Assembly: GCA_019914945.1 (NCBI GenBank)
Contig: CM034106.1
Coordinates: forward strand, 6,820,001-6,884,000
Reading direction: 5' to 3'
DNA from: Typha latifolia
Lineage: Eukaryota > Streptophyta > Magnoliopsida > Poales > Typhaceae
DNA: 64,000 nucleotides
Shown: positions 24,250-36,517 of the stretch, one piece after another
Numbering within the stretch: position 1 is the first letter of the stretch
Layout: each line of letters begins with the position of its first letter
Notes under the pieces: model-generated
Told to the model about the DNA's origin: nothing
Database searches by the model: none
The model's input: the letters and a program-made list of their open reading frames with translations, nothing else
Made by a program: the position numbers and the translations under genes

Positions 24250-27110
24250 CGAACTCCTACTCCCTTTGACTGCGATCATAAACTTGCTTTATGTGGTTTT
24301 GAGCAAATTTAAGATGGGCACGCAACTGCCTCAATGTCGCGTTTCTATCCATCAAAGCTAAGTCCACCTCCGTCCGATCTACAGATGCCACTAGATCATA
24401 AGCACGTAATGTCGGTGTCATGCGTCCATACACCACCTCAAATGGAGTCATGCCAATGCTGCTATGGTAGGCGGTGTTGTAAGACTACTCTGCCCACGGT
24501 AAGAACTCCAACCATCGTCTCGACATCTCTCCAACAAAGCACTTCAAGTACTGGTCAATGCCTCGATTGACCACCTCGGGTTGGCCGTCCGTCTATGGAT
24601 GGTAGGCCAAACTGAAGTTTAATCGAGTCTCCTGCAATTTGAAAAACTCAGTCAAAAAGTCGCTCACAAATACACGATTACGATCCAAGACAATCGTGCA
24701 TGGCATGCCATGTAACCGAGCAATATCTCTAACAAAAATTTTAGCCACTGACTTGGCTGAAAATAGATGTGACAATGCTGAAAAGTGCACATACTTGCTC
24801 AATCTGTCAACGACCATAAAAATAACTAAATAGCCACATACCAGCGTACCAGCGGAAGACCCTCTATGAAATCCATAGAAATGTCTTCCCAAATACGGTC
24901 TGATATAGGTAAAGGCTATAGTAATCCGGTCGGTTTCCATGTGGTTGCCTTAGCCTTTTGACAGACTTCGCAAGCACGGACAAAACTCCTCACATCCCAT
25001 CTCAATCTTGGCCACGTGCAACTCTGAGATATCCTCCTATAAGTCCTCAAGACACCCTCATGACTAGCCTCTGGAGTTTGGTAGAAGTGCTCCAATAATT
25101 TCTATCGAAATCCATCATTTTAGGGCACCCGAATGCATCCGCGGTCCAGCAGCAAACTGCCTCGATTCTCTAACTCTGGATGGTGCTCCGGATCATCCAA
25201 CACCTCCTGCAACAACTCAAAATATCTTGGTCAAATGTACATGCATACCTCAGCTCGTTAAGGAAGGGAAAAGAGGGAGAAGAATAGGCTGCAAGCTCGA
25301 CGGTATCGGGTTGGCACGATAGTGCATCCGCCGCTTTTCTATTCCCTTCTTGTATTGTATTTCATAATCATACCCCAATAATTTTGTGACCCATCTCTGC
25401 TGTGCCGGAGTGTGCATGCACTGTCCCATAAAGTATGGAAGGCTCCTTTGATTGATTGGTATAATGAACGTCTACCGATCAAATAAGGCCTCCACTTTAT
25501 TACCGCATGTTAAATTGCCAATATCTCTCTCTCATAAGTCGATAATTGCTGAGATTTTTGTGATAAAGCCTTAATAAGAAAGGCAATGGGACATCCTCTT
25601 TGCATTAGTATAGGCCCTATGCCAACTCTCGGCGCATCACATTCCACAATGAACTCTTTGGTGAAGTCTGATAGCGCTAGAACGGGTGCCATCGTCATTG
25701 CTGTTTTCCATTTTTTAAAGGCTGTAGTGGCTTCATTCGTCCATCTAAAAGAGTCATTCTTCAACAAAGAAGTGAGAGGAGCAGCGATCTTGCCATATCG
25801 AGCGATGAAGCGGCGATAATATCTGATTAGCCCCAAAAATCCTCTCAATCCGGTAGTGGTAGTGGGAATAGGCCAAGCGATCATGCATGCTATTTTTTGA
25901 GGATCCGCTGCTACACCTTTTGCTGAAATGATGTGGCCTAAATACTCCACTTGTGGTACTCCCCATAATCACTTGGACTTCTTGATCTTCAATTAGTTTT
26001 GCTTTAACAAATTTAGCACATCCTCCAAATGCCGCCAATGCTCCAATTCAGTCATGCTATACACCAAAATGTCGTCAAAAAATACCAAAACGTACATTCA
26101 CAAGAGGCCGAAATATATCATTCATGAGGCCTTAAAAGTAGATGGAGCATTGGTGAGACCAAAATGCATCACCCAGAACTCGTAATGCCCGTCCGGAGTC
26201 CGAAATACAGTTTTGTGCACATCCACCGGGTGAACTCTAATTTGATGATACCCGACCCTTAAGTCAAGCTTGCTGAATATAGTCGCCCCAGCAAGCTCGC
26301 CCAGCAGCTCCTCTATAACCAGAATGGGATATCGGTCATTGACAGTAATAACGTTTAGTGCTCGCTAGTCGACACAAAAACGTCATGTCCCGTCCTTTTT
26401 TCGCACTAATAGCACGGGGGATGAGTATGACCTATGACTTGGTTGTATGAGGCATTGCTCTAACATCTCGACTACCATCTTGGAGATAAATTCCTTTTGC
26501 ACATGAGGAATATGGCCTCACATTCGCCGGTGTAGCCCTAGGCACAATCTCAATGCGGTGTTCCGTCGTTCTCCTTAGTAGCAACTCCTTTGGTTCCTCA
26601 AATAGTCTAAAACATTTGTCTAATAAATTAGACAACTCGATGGTAGTATCTAGACTCATTTAAGGCTCATATCCTACCAGTCCTAACTAAAGAAGATAGG
26701 TCAAATCACTCGCACATGGCAGCCACACCATAGGCTGCATCGTAGGAATCGGTGGAGATCAAATGCCATCAAGCCGCACATCTTTGTTTCCTTGCTTAAA
26801 TTTTATCCACATGCTCCGGAAATCAAAGGTGATGGGTCCCAAGCTTTGTAACTACTAAGTACCAAAGACAATGTCCGCTCCTCGCAACGCCAATGGATAC
26901 AAATCCACAATAATGTCGTATCCCCGTATACCGACCCGGCGACATAAGCTCTTCGCTTTAAGCTTCGTGCCATCTCCAATAGAAACATCAAATCCCGTGG
27001 TCGGTTCAGCATCCAAACCCAATCTCCTCACTAACCTCTCATCTAGAAAGTTGTGTGTACTCCCGAAATTAATGAGGATGTGCATATAATGCTTTCTAAC
27101 GAGTCCATCT
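24250..27110 (-). pseudogene. Gypsy A pol: protease, RT, RNase H, integrase (decayed)
   Basis: Order on the minus strand: protease at 26855-27085 (family DTGSTHNF replaced by NFGSTHNF, so the catalytic Asp is lost). RT follows at about 25950-26620, with the active site FFDDILVYS near 26060-26085 intact. RNase H starts at about 25510-25730 (VECDA). The integrase zinc-binding region lies at about 24930-25110 (HQTPEASH, then CEVCQKAK). The integrase core at 24260-24940 has VVDRLSKY, VLDRNRVF and QPEVVNR, so all three acidic residues are visible. At least one stop falls inside the core, between AYHP and TDGQ, and RT and RNase H change frame. No intact polyprotein is possible. A chromodomain was not found before the 3' LTR. 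Confidence 0.85.
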
Positions 27111-27149
27111 ACTCATAGCGTCCTCGGCGCGGAAGTACCTGAATATGCA

Positions 27150-28587
27150 TGCATCGATATTTCAGCTTAGATATCTTCCTCTGCACCCTCCTCAACGGCC
27201 TCCTTGTGGACCTTCTCTAGACACTCACCATCATCGACAACCTCATCATCCTCCTCGAGACCGTCGATGAACATCACACTCCTGATTGATTTGGAACACC
27301 GATGACTAGGAATGAAATGTTCATCACATCGAAAGCAAAGGCTCTTTGCTCCTCCACCTGGGCAGGTGTGAAAGTTCGAATAGGGGGGTCTTGTACCTCC
27401 TCTAACATCGGAAGAATGTCTTAAAGGTAGTCGTGATCCAGTGCTTGCAGCAACTATTTTTGAATTCGCTGAATTTTCAACCGGCGTTCTAGGTGCAAAC
27501 CTCCCATGAGAGCCTTATGCTTTTGCTCTATTCTCACGGCCTTCTCAAAAGCCTCCTCAAGAGTGGTTGGACATAGAGCACGAACATCCGCTTGTATCTC
27601 CTCTCACAACCCTAAAATAAATGTGCTCATCAATGTCGGTTTAGGCCAAGGTGGCTCACAACAACTACTAACTCTTTCAAATTTAGCTTGGTATTCCAAT
27701 ACGTTCATCCTCTGAACCATCTTGCTTAATGTGGCAACAAAATCTTCATATGCCGTTGTCACAAATCTGCGTATAATCCTCATACAAAATTTAGCCCATC
27801 TGGTAAATCCTCCACCATGAATAATCAATCTATATCAATGCAATGTCGTTCCTTGGAGGTGAAAGCTTGCCATCTGGACCTTTGCATCCTCCGCTGTCCC
27901 TTGACAATCAAAGTATTGTTCAACTTAAAATACCCGTTGGATCACCGCCTTAGAATTTTGGAAAGTCCAAGCGTGTGCGGTTCTCCCCCTGAATAGCATT
28001 GTCGGGTTCACGAAAGATCCTTGGTTCAGGTCTGAACCTTTATGCATGTTGATCTCCTTCTCTAAATCCTCGAGCACATTCATCACCATCTCCGAAGGGA
28101 TCAACCTCATCCTCAAAGTGTCAATCCTCCTCATCGACGAAGCGCATCAGTGCCGCACGCCTCTCGGGTTCTACCATCGCCGGTCTTGGATTTTGTAACG
28201 GAGGTGGGGGATGATGTGTAAGCATAGGTAAAAGAGGATCATTGATGCTAACATGTCACATCGGGACCTATGGGGTATCGGTTTGATGAGGTTCTACTGC
28301 TGGTCCTTCTTGATGCACTGATCGTCGTCGAGGAGATGTCGAACCTAATCAGTTTATGACATATTCCTTTAAATCATTGTAATCCTTTTGAATTGCGTGC
28401 ACTCTATGTAGCAATATTTGGAACATGCCCCTAAGTTCATCCTCCAAACTCATATTCACACCCATGGACGTTGGTTGACTCGGTCCTGCCGTGGTCGCTC
28501 CAAAGGAATCATCCTTACGATTAAGGTTATCGTGGGTTGAGTCTTACTTTGTCGGTGTGCTCTCCATAGGTCTCCTAGTTGATGTCA
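27150..28587 (-). pseudogene. Gypsy A gag with zinc knuckle (decayed)
   Basis: The minus-strand start MTSTRRPMEST (ATG at 28585-28587) is followed by a stop within 15 codons. Capsid-like sequence is at 27604-27828 (WAKFCMRIIRRF, MVQRMNVLEYQAKFERVS). A variant zinc knuckle CFRCDEHFIPSHRC lies near 27305-27350, then an acidic tail. The CxxC...HxC form is usual in plant Gypsy elements of this group. Several frame changes separate these parts. A second copy of the N-terminal portion lies at 29404-29725. Confidence 0.75.
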
Positions 28588-28645
28588 TCTTTCTTGTTTC
28601 AACCATTAATAGACGTCTGAGGTTCGCCTAGCTCTGATACTAGAT

Positions 28646-29403
28646 TGATGGGTTACGGTACCAAAAGATCGGTTATAGAACGATTCCTTCAAGATTTGAA
28701 TATAGTATAGGAATCAGTCCGTGCAATTGTGGTAAAATATTTTTCAAATATTCTAGTGTAGTTAGAAAATTACGAAACTAAGTGGATTAGATTTGTAACT
28801 TCCTGATCTACAACTTTCATATTTATGCCCTTCGCCGATTCGAACTGCAACTGGGACGAAAATACGAAATAACGTGGATAATAGTGGTGGTGACAGGTGG
28901 AGTGGATGTTAGGGTTTATGGATAGGTATGGAGGTGAAGATGGATGGTGGATGTGGTTAAGGGATGTAGACGAAGGGAATGAAGTGGTTGAGATCCCAAA
29001 GAAGAGGGGTGACTCGACAAACGAGGGAGATTAAAAGTTAGGAGAAACCTTACCAATAGTAGAAGTGGAAGGTTGGTAAAGAGGGAGGAGAGAGAGAGTC
29101 TAAAGAGAAGATAGGAGGCAAGAAATCAATAATCCAAGTCCATAATGAATTTGGCTGCCATCCACATACTAATAGATGGTAGTCAATAAGTCCTAATAAT
29201 AATAGGTAACCCTAATTCTAGAGCATTCCCGCCAATCGTGTTCGAACACACAAAAGACGTTCTCTATATGTGCGAACGTAATGCTGGCGTTCGAATGCAG
29301 TGTTCGAACTCACCCGACCATGTTCGAATGCACATATGCGTTCTCTATATTTGCGAACCTGATGTAGGCATTTGCAAAGGCATTTGAACGTGACCCCACC
29401 TGC
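28646..29403 (-). repeat. Middle, truncated LTR of Gypsy A
   Basis: It starts (plus strand) TGATGGGTTACGG and aligns with 29726-30540. It stops at GACCCCACCTGCG, about 75 bases before the true LTR end, and continues directly into leader/gag sequence (TCGTCAAGGAGATGACG). It contains several GTTCGAAC-type motifs at 29245-29395. Confidence 0.75.
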
Positions 29404-29725
29404 GTCGTCAAGGAGATGACGAAGCCGATCAGTTCATGACATATTCCTTTAAATCATTGTGATCCTTTTGCATTGTGTCAACTCTATGCAGCAATGTTTG
29501 GAAGATACCCCTAAGTTCATTCGCCAAGCCCATATTCACACCCATGGACGTTGGGTGACTCGGTCCTGCCGTGGTCGCTGCAAAGGAATCGGCCTCACGG
29601 TTAGGGTTGTCGTGGGTTGAGTCTTACCTTGTTGGTGTGCTCTCCATTGGTCTCCTTGTTGATGTCATTTTCCTTATTTCAACTATTAATGGAGGTCTAA
29701 GGTTCGTCTAGCTCTGATACCAAAT
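29404..29725 (-). repeat. Duplicated leader and gag N-terminus of Gypsy A
   Basis: It aligns with 28326-28645 base for base, with scattered substitutions (shared CACCCATGGACGTTGG, TCGTGGGTTGAGTCTTAC and CTCTGATACYA). It places a second leader between two LTRs. Confidence 0.8.
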
Positions 29726-30622
29726 TGGGGTTACAGTACCAAAAGATCGGCTACGGAACGATTTATTCAAGATCTGAATTTATTATAGAAATTAGTCCAT
29801 GCAACGTGGGAAAATATTCATCAAATATTCTCCTATAGTCTCAAAATTATAAAACTAATTGGATTAGATCCATAACTCCCTGATCTATAATTTTTGTATT
29901 TATGTCCTTCATAGATTCGAACTGAAACTAGGACTAAAATACGAAAGAACGCACGTAATGGTGGTGGTGATGGGTGGAGTGAATGTTAAAGTTATGGATG
30001 ATTTTGGAGATTAAGGTGGATGGTGGATGTGGTTAAGGGATATAGACGAAGGAGAAGAAGTGGTCGAGATCCCAAATAAGTGGGAGGACTCGACAGACGA
30101 GGGAGATTAAAAGTTAAGAGAGACCTTCCCAATGGTAGAGGTGGAATAATGGTGAAGAGGGAGGAGGGAGAGAGAATAGAGAGAAGATAGGAGGCAAGAA
30201 ATTAATAATTCAATAGTATTGTGAATTTGGCTGCCATTCACACCTTTATAGAGACTAGCTAATAAGCCCTAATACAATAACTAACCTTAATCTTAGTGCA
30301 ATCCCAATGATCACATTCGAACGCGCCCGATCACGTTCAAACATGCCCGATGGTGTTCGAACATGCCTGATCACGTTCGAACGCACAAAAGATATTCTCT
30401 GTATGTGCGAACGCGATGTAAGCATTTGAACGCGACGTTCGAATGCACCCGACCGCGTTCGAACGCACTTTTCACGTTCTCTGTATTTGCGAACCTGATG
30501 CAGGCGTTGGCAAGGGCATTCGAGCGCGACCCCTCCTACGTTCGAATGCAACCTACATCAATTTTATTTTAATAAAAATAAATAACTAATACAATAAGAA
30601 AAGATCCTAACTAAGTGTATCA
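29726..30622 (-). repeat. 5' LTR of Gypsy A, with palindrome array and TATA box
   Basis: 897 bases. On the minus strand it starts TGATACACTTAGTTAGG. The array of GCGTTCGAACGC-like motifs (30303-30549) is followed by TATAAAGG at about 30243-30253. Transcription would run towards 29726. Confidence 0.8.
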
Positions 30623-30787
30623 CAATTTCAGTCAGAGACACCTTTGCAAAATCATAATAGTGAAAAATATTGAAAAATGATATACAGATATTGACAACAT
30701 TTACATGGGTGATACACCTGTTTTGAGCAAGATAAAATAGTGACCAAAACATTAACTTAATTATACAAAATGATATACATGAAACAA

Positions 30788-30813
30788 AAGATATATATAT
30801 ATATATATATATC
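30788..30813. repeat. AT microsatellite
   Basis: A run of alternating A and T, about 13 repeats, in the DNA right of Gypsy A. Confidence 0.9.
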
Positions 30814-31059
30814 ATGTACTTCAAATATTTCTTTCTTTACAAATATTGACAAAATATTAAAGTGTCACTATGCCAATCCTTGAACGGACAATTGGCTGCA
30901 ACGTCTTTTATTATGTGCATTTTTACGATAAATTGAACATCGTTTCTATTTTTCTTTGTTGCTATCAGTCCAAGCCTCGCCAAATGATGGCCACCTTTTT
31001 TCTAGTCTATGTCCAAGGTTCACATTTACTACAAGGGATAGAACTAGATGATTAAGAGT

Positions 31060-32397
31060 ATTATCTCCAGGACAACTTTTTAATGTGGTAGTTGGCACGT
31101 AATCAAAATAAGTGCTTTTAAATAAATCTGCAGTGAACCATTTATCGCAATAATCATATTCTGAAAATGACCTAAATCCGATAGCAGTAAGCGCATGCTT
31201 GCGTGGAGAATCAAGTACCTTCTATGCAGTACATGTGCATTCCCTCATTTCTAGATTGACTACGTGAGTCTTTTTAATATTAGCGACCTAAAATTCAAAC
31301 ATGTTGGACGACTCTACTACATGTGTCTTACCCTTTCTCTTGCATTCATGATTATTTTCTCCACCCATGTTGTCAGCATATTATTCATCTTTGTCGCAAT
31401 AGTACTGCATCTGAGAAGATTTTTTGTACTGCATTGATCGACCCTTTTTTGTCGTTCGAACATAATTGTAAGTTATAGGATTGGTGAAATACAATCGCGA
31501 AGTGTGTAAGAAACCAAGTCTAAGAGTTTTCATTCTCTCTCTCGACTATAATAAAACCAATAGGAAGCATGCAATTTTCAGCATCCGCGATAGTTGCAAT
31601 AAACAAATAAATGTGCCACCAATAGCAAAAAAATGGATGCATGTTACCCTTGAATGCATGTAAACAAGCTCCAAAAGCCTAAAAAAAAAATCTATGAAAG
31701 TGCCCTCTAACTCATATTTTAGCGCACTTATGTTCAATGGGTCTCTCAATGTTAACTCCCTCATGTATAGAATTAATAAATCATACACCTTGTCAAATTT
31801 TCCACGAATTTCCTCAATTACCTTTACCTATGAACGATATGCTTTCCAATAGGATATACACATGTCATACTTTGTTTGTATAAATGTTAGAATTGACTTC
31901 GGTCTAAATTCTTCATTTCTTACAACTTGCTCTCGAACTTCATTCAAAATGAAATCAGTTGTCACCTGTCTATGACCTTGTCCAACTATCGATTTATTGC
32001 ATATGTGTTTATCAATAACTTTTTTTTATCTCAAAAGCTGCAACTCTATTCAATTTTCTTGCCATTATCATCTATGGGCAGTATAGGGGGAGCTACATCG
32101 AGCCTTTACTTTAAATAGCTTACACTTTATGGGTTGAAGTTCAAATTGATAAGTGACCGCATGGACTTTGAGAGCATGCTTCAAATCAGTTATTCCATGA
32201 AAGTGTTGTCCAATATGTAATTCTAAGACGGGCATATAAGTATCACCATCTACTTTAGGAGTGTTGAAGTTAATAATAAATTCACCAACAAAATCTTTAA
32301 ATGTTTCTTTCAATAATGCATTTGCTGTAGCTATAGGTACCCCTTCTTTAAAGCCTATGAAACTCATTAAGTGTTGAAGTAGGTGGTTCATTTTCAA
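31060..32397 (-). pseudogene. Mutator-like (MULE) transposase, decayed
   Basis: Three regions in the expected order are visible on the minus strand. First, an N-terminal MuDR-type domain at 32068-32397 (LHIGQHFHGITDLKHALK, then QPIKCKLFKVKARC). Second, a core segment at about 31520-31690, with ACLHAFKGNMHPFF, then ADAENCMLPIGF, VERENEN and TWFLTHF, as in the MULE catalytic domain. Third, a SWIM-type zinc finger near 31200-31280 (VNLEMRECTCTA, stop, then SPRKHALTAI) in which the expected second Cys is lost. Frames shift between the parts and stops interrupt them, so it is not functional. It and the minisatellite DNA were once contiguous across the site where Gypsy A landed. Confidence 0.7.
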
Positions 32398-32939
32398 AAA
32401 CGTCTTCTACTGCTATGTAATTTTCAACTTTTTCATTCCTAGGGGGTGGTCCACCTTCACAAACAATATCTTCTACTACTCTATAATTATTAATTTCCTC
32501 ATCTACAAGGACATACACATTTGCAAGAGATAATTCAACATCTCTTATTTTCTCTAAACTTTGTTTCAGGATATAAGACTAGAAATAAAATAATATGCAT
32601 TATTATTTGCTTAAAAGGAATGTTCATTAACGACAATATATAAAAATCAAGATTAGGCTTTTGAATCTGAATGCGTTCATTTTTTATACTAGATATACAT
32701 CTTTTTATGACAAAATGTACACTACTTACGTAAGGGATGAGCACAAAGTTTCATAAATTATGTGTATTTAATTATAAGAAGATGTGCATCCGTCATTGTA
32801 GGAAATAGAATAGTCATTCACATAACAACTCTCTAATTTTCTAAATATCAACAATTGGCCTTCCCGCGCATCTCATCTAGACTACGAAATAAATGCATTT
32901 AATTTCAAGACCCCAAACTTTCCATTACCAAAAATAAGG
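32398..32939. other. Right part of the Mutator-like element
   Basis: No gene. Words such as GTGCATCCGTC and ATACATCTTTTTATGACAAAATGTAC resemble the 93-bp units of 21.8-23.3 kb read on the opposite strand. This is consistent with inverted subterminal repeats. The tail continues after the Sirevirus at 42429-42466 (GTGCATCGCCTATC). Confidence 0.4.
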
Positions 32940-33966
32940 TGAAAAAATCCTAGACACAAGTATGTATCTAAATACTAGGCAATGATATCACTCGTTCGCT
33001 TAAGTAAAAGTTCGTAGAAATATTAAGAACGAAAGCAGAGATAAACGCCAAGATTTTAACGTGGAAAAACCTAAACGAGAAAAAACCATGGATCCAAACT
33101 CGGATCAAAACCAATCACTAGAATAGTAGCAGTTACAAGACTGACTCACAAAACAACCCGTCGATCCAAACGACTTTGTTCCTCTCAGTCTTGCTCGCTA
33201 GAACCCACGATTCACTGCTTCTCGTGATTGAAGTCCAACCTCAGTAACCCTCAAGATTGATCTTTTGTCTAGATAGTCCTTAAGACGAAAGATTAAATTT
33301 TATAGATGAGTAGAACCTTGATAGTTGAAGAACCGATGTAGCCTCAAGAAGTCTCCTTCGATAATGCTTCTTCAACCACCCTCAAGATAGGGCATCACAA
33401 TCCTTATATATGATCTCCAAGATAGAGCCAAATTCAAGTCTTATCCGTACTCACGAAAGTCCAATTTTATCAAACTTCGTTGGTGCGTTCGAACACGGCC
33501 CAGGTGCGTTCGAATGACATGACTTGAACTCAGGTGCGTTCGAACGGGCCCGAGTGTGTTCAAACGCGACAACTTGAATTCTTCAGGTTGCGTTCGAACT
33601 CGTTTGTGAACGCAGCTCTCTGTTTGTGTGAATGCAGTACCCGCGTTCGAACGCGTTTGTAAACGCGGCTCTCTGTCTTTGTGAATGTACTACCCGCGTT
33701 CGAACGCGTTTGTGAACTCTGCTCTCTATCTGTGTGAATGCAGTGCCCGCGTTCAAATGCGTTTGTGAACGCGGCTCTCTGTTTGTGTGAACGCAGATTC
33801 CGCGTTCGAACGCGTTTGTGAACGCGTTGTGAACTCGACGTCTTTTCTTCAATAATCTTGCAATTCTTCAAACCAGAGATATTCTAGACTTGTGTAAAGC
33901 TCATATACATAAAAAAATACACTTAGAATATTTTGTACACAATTGCCAACAAATAAGAACCTAACA
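32940..33966 (-). repeat. 3' LTR of the Sirevirus
   Basis: 1027 bases. It contains four to five copies of a 53-bp tandem unit (33590-33835) carrying the GCGTTCGAACGCG palindrome. Further single palindromes lie at 33483-33560. A TATA box (minus strand ATATATAAGG) is at about 33402-33412, downstream of the array in the direction of transcription. Confidence 0.88.
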
Positions 33967-34399
33967 ATCTCCCTCTTTGGCAATTTGTGACAAAACACCT
34001 AGGTTACAAAATATTACAAAGACTTCAAATTGAACAATCAACAAGACTAGAATATTTTGCACATCAATCCCTGCAAATAAACATATACCAATCCAAGATC
34101 AAGTGAAAATAACTTGAAATGAATAAATAATCCAATTCAAACACAAGTTATCAATGGAGCATAAGTTCAAAAGTACTTAAACAGACAAAGATCACAATTT
34201 CTCCAAGCAAAGTTATAAGCAAGATTAGAAACACATAAAGACTCTAATAAACTCCCCCTATTACCATGCTCCCTCTACACACCTAGACACCTAGACACTC
34301 TCCCCCTTTTTGCAACAAATGTGAAAGACTAGGAACTCGGAGGAAACTGACTCTGAAGAATCGTCAACACAGAGTCAAGGACAATCCCCTGACGAGCTT
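33967..34399 (-). other. Non-coding sequence before the Sirevirus 3' LTR
   Basis: It contains the polypurine tract on the minus strand (33967-33985) followed by GCCAAAGAGG context. The rest is AT-rich with no open frame of note. Confidence 0.6.
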
Positions 34400-35403
34400 G
34401 CTCAGCTCGTAAATCATTCACGGTCGAATAGAGATCCTACACTTGAGTACTAAGCTGATCAAAATGGTCAGAGTACTGTGGTAACTCCCCCTCAGAGTGA
34501 GATGTGTCACCGTCAGAGCTCTCATCAGAACTGTCGAGGTGCGATGAGCGACCAGCGGCGGAAGAGGATGGCTTGAGAGGAGACAACTGGTCGTGAGCTT
34601 GACTCCGCTTAAGTGTAATCCGATCCAATGGTTTGTTCGAAATAAGGGAAGGTTCCGAAGCATCCACACGCACCCCACTCTGAGTGCACAAATTTGTAAT
34701 AAAGATGCCAAATGGTAACCCCTCACGAGGTGCTTCTTTCTGAGCAGCTGTGAGAATCGAGTCATAGATCACCGCAGCCAAATCAACAGAAACTCCAGTT
34801 AACATTGCATGAAGAAGGAATGCACGATCCAGACTAATACTAGAATGTCGAGTCTTGGGGGTGACGTTGTACAGACAAAACAAGTGAAGCATGTGAGCCA
34901 CTGGTGTCAGCTTCGCATGCGGCATCATGTTTCCCTTCCAACGTTCCCCTTAGATCAGTACAGTGCCAGCATATTCATCGACATCAGGAAGTGGAGCAGA
35001 CGTAGGGTACTAGAACTCACCATCAGGAAGATGAAGTTCGGCGCGAATAACATCTGAGTCCAAGTATACAGACACCCCACGAACAGTAGAACGAATACAG
35101 AGTTCTAAATCAGTGGCATTACAAAAAAAATTCCCGAACAACTTCCACATAAGTAGTCCCGCTCATCCGACACACCGATAACCATCCTCGCTCAGTAAAT
35201 ATCTGTTCTATCCCTAAAGAAGAAAAATCGGAAATGACCACGAGTCGTTCACAGATAACAGGACGGGTCCCAAAATTATGTTTGTACCGCCCGACAGCCG
35301 TTGAAGTAGAAAACTTTGGAGCTGAAGTAGGTGACGATGGTGGCCTAGGTTTCTTGGAAATTGTAGCTTTTCTAGGCATTCTTGAGAAAGAAACAAGATG
35401 CAA
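34400..35403 (-). pseudogene. Sirevirus extra ORF in env position, putative plant transposon protein domain
   Basis: The minus-strand frame starts near 35403-35380 (MPRKATISKKPRPPSSPTSA), a basic, proline-rich N-terminus. A domain follows that resembles the plant-specific 'putative plant transposon protein' family. Key blocks are EQIFTERGWLSV (about 35170-35205), EVVREFF, STVRGVSVYLDSDVI and LHLPDGEF. Stops and a frame change occur near 34920-35010. The distal half (34437-34928) reads PVAHMLHLFCLYNV, then a GVSVDLAAVIYDSI helix, KEAPREGLPFGIFITNL, and a serine-rich acidic tail. I see no signal peptide, membrane segment or coiled coil of the kind expected for an envelope protein. The location, between pol and the 3' LTR, is where env-like ORFs sit in some Sireviruses. 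Family assignment is by pattern only. Confidence 0.6.
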
Positions 35404-36517
35404 GATTCAATACATGCCCAAAGCAAACAAAAAGATAGCAAGAAATAAAAAAAATCCAAGAAACCATGACGGCCCTAAATGAAATCCATCATCCACTTGA
35501 AAACGCTAAGATATCACGTTCAATCACACAAGAAACATCAAGATAGTAACTTTAACGTGATCAAAACTCAAAAATGCACAAAATCAATCAAGATCAAGAG
35601 ACTTAATTGAATAAAAAAAATAGGAAAATTGATGGATGATCATACCTTACAAAAGTGAATAAAAACTCAGAAATTCAGCCGAAAGATGCTAGATCCGGAG
35701 GAGAACAACCGTTTAAAAAGGTTTGTAGTGAGAAATTTGATGAAAAGTATCAAGATCTTGAAGATTTGAGAGGGAGAAAATAAATGGTTTCTAGGGTTTG
35801 GAAGATGGAAGATGAAAATCCTTGGGTTCAGACGCAATATATAAAGAATCCTCGAGTGCGTTCGAACTCAAAAATTTGCGTTCGAACGCCCTTTTTTTTG
35901 CGTTCGGATGCAAATATTTGAGTAGGTAGCCCTTTTCTTGTAATACATATCAAACAATGTGCAAGAAGATATCCACAAACATCAAAAAAAATTTATTTAA
36001 TTTGCAAGCAATGTACTGAGTCAAACTGGACTCTAAACAAGATGACTTTCACACAAACTCATTGTAGCCCTTTTCATTGATCTTTTATGAACACATTTGT
36101 GATGACTAAGCATGAGGTCAAACTATGCAAATCAACGTCAATAGTGAGCTATTTAAAAAAAATTTCATGATGACATGCTCACTCAAGAATATACACACAT
36201 TATGAGTGCATTAAATTTAGTTTAATTGTCATAGAAGTCGACAGAGTGAACAAATCATAAATGATATAATATACTGCAAGATGACATAATTGACTATCAT
36301 AACTCATAATCAAGAGAAAAATCATATTTATATGTCAAGAGTATATTATTGAATCTAGGAGTGCATCAAATTTTTTTTTATATGACAAAAACTCTCAACA
36401 AATCTGAAACTAAAACCAAAGAAAATTTCAGAGTAAAGAAAACCTAAAAAGAAACGAAAAGAAATAATAAAAATGAAACATGCAAACCAAAACACGCAAA
36501 CCAAAACAAAAAAAAAA
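35404..36517 (-). other. Sirevirus spacer between pol and the extra ORF
   Basis: Mostly AT-rich non-coding sequence. It holds a small cluster of the GCGTTCGAACGC motif at about 35852-35912, upstream of the extra ORF in its own direction. No gene was seen. Confidence 0.5.

Larger units (their letters stand above)
23282..30622 (-). mobile_element. Ty3/Gypsy chromovirus-like element A with three LTRs
   Basis: The outer ends are TGATGGGTTATGG at the left and GTGTATCA at the right. CAATT flanks both (23277-23281, 30623-30627), so the whole block behaves as one insertion. In transcriptional order (right to left): a full LTR (30622-29726), a leader plus gag N-terminus (29725-29404), a second truncated LTR (29403-28646), a second leader and gag, then pol, then a shortened LTR (23809-23282). 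The primer-binding region next to the middle LTR reads GTATCAGAGCTAGG on the minus strand. Gag, protease, RT, RNase H and integrase are all present but broken by stops and shifts. Confidence 0.85.

Noticed and set aside
33560..33871. Arg/Phe-rich repetitive open frames on the minus strand (also 41917-42451)
   Set aside because: They are translations of the 53-bp palindromic LTR array and extend into LTR sequence; not genes.
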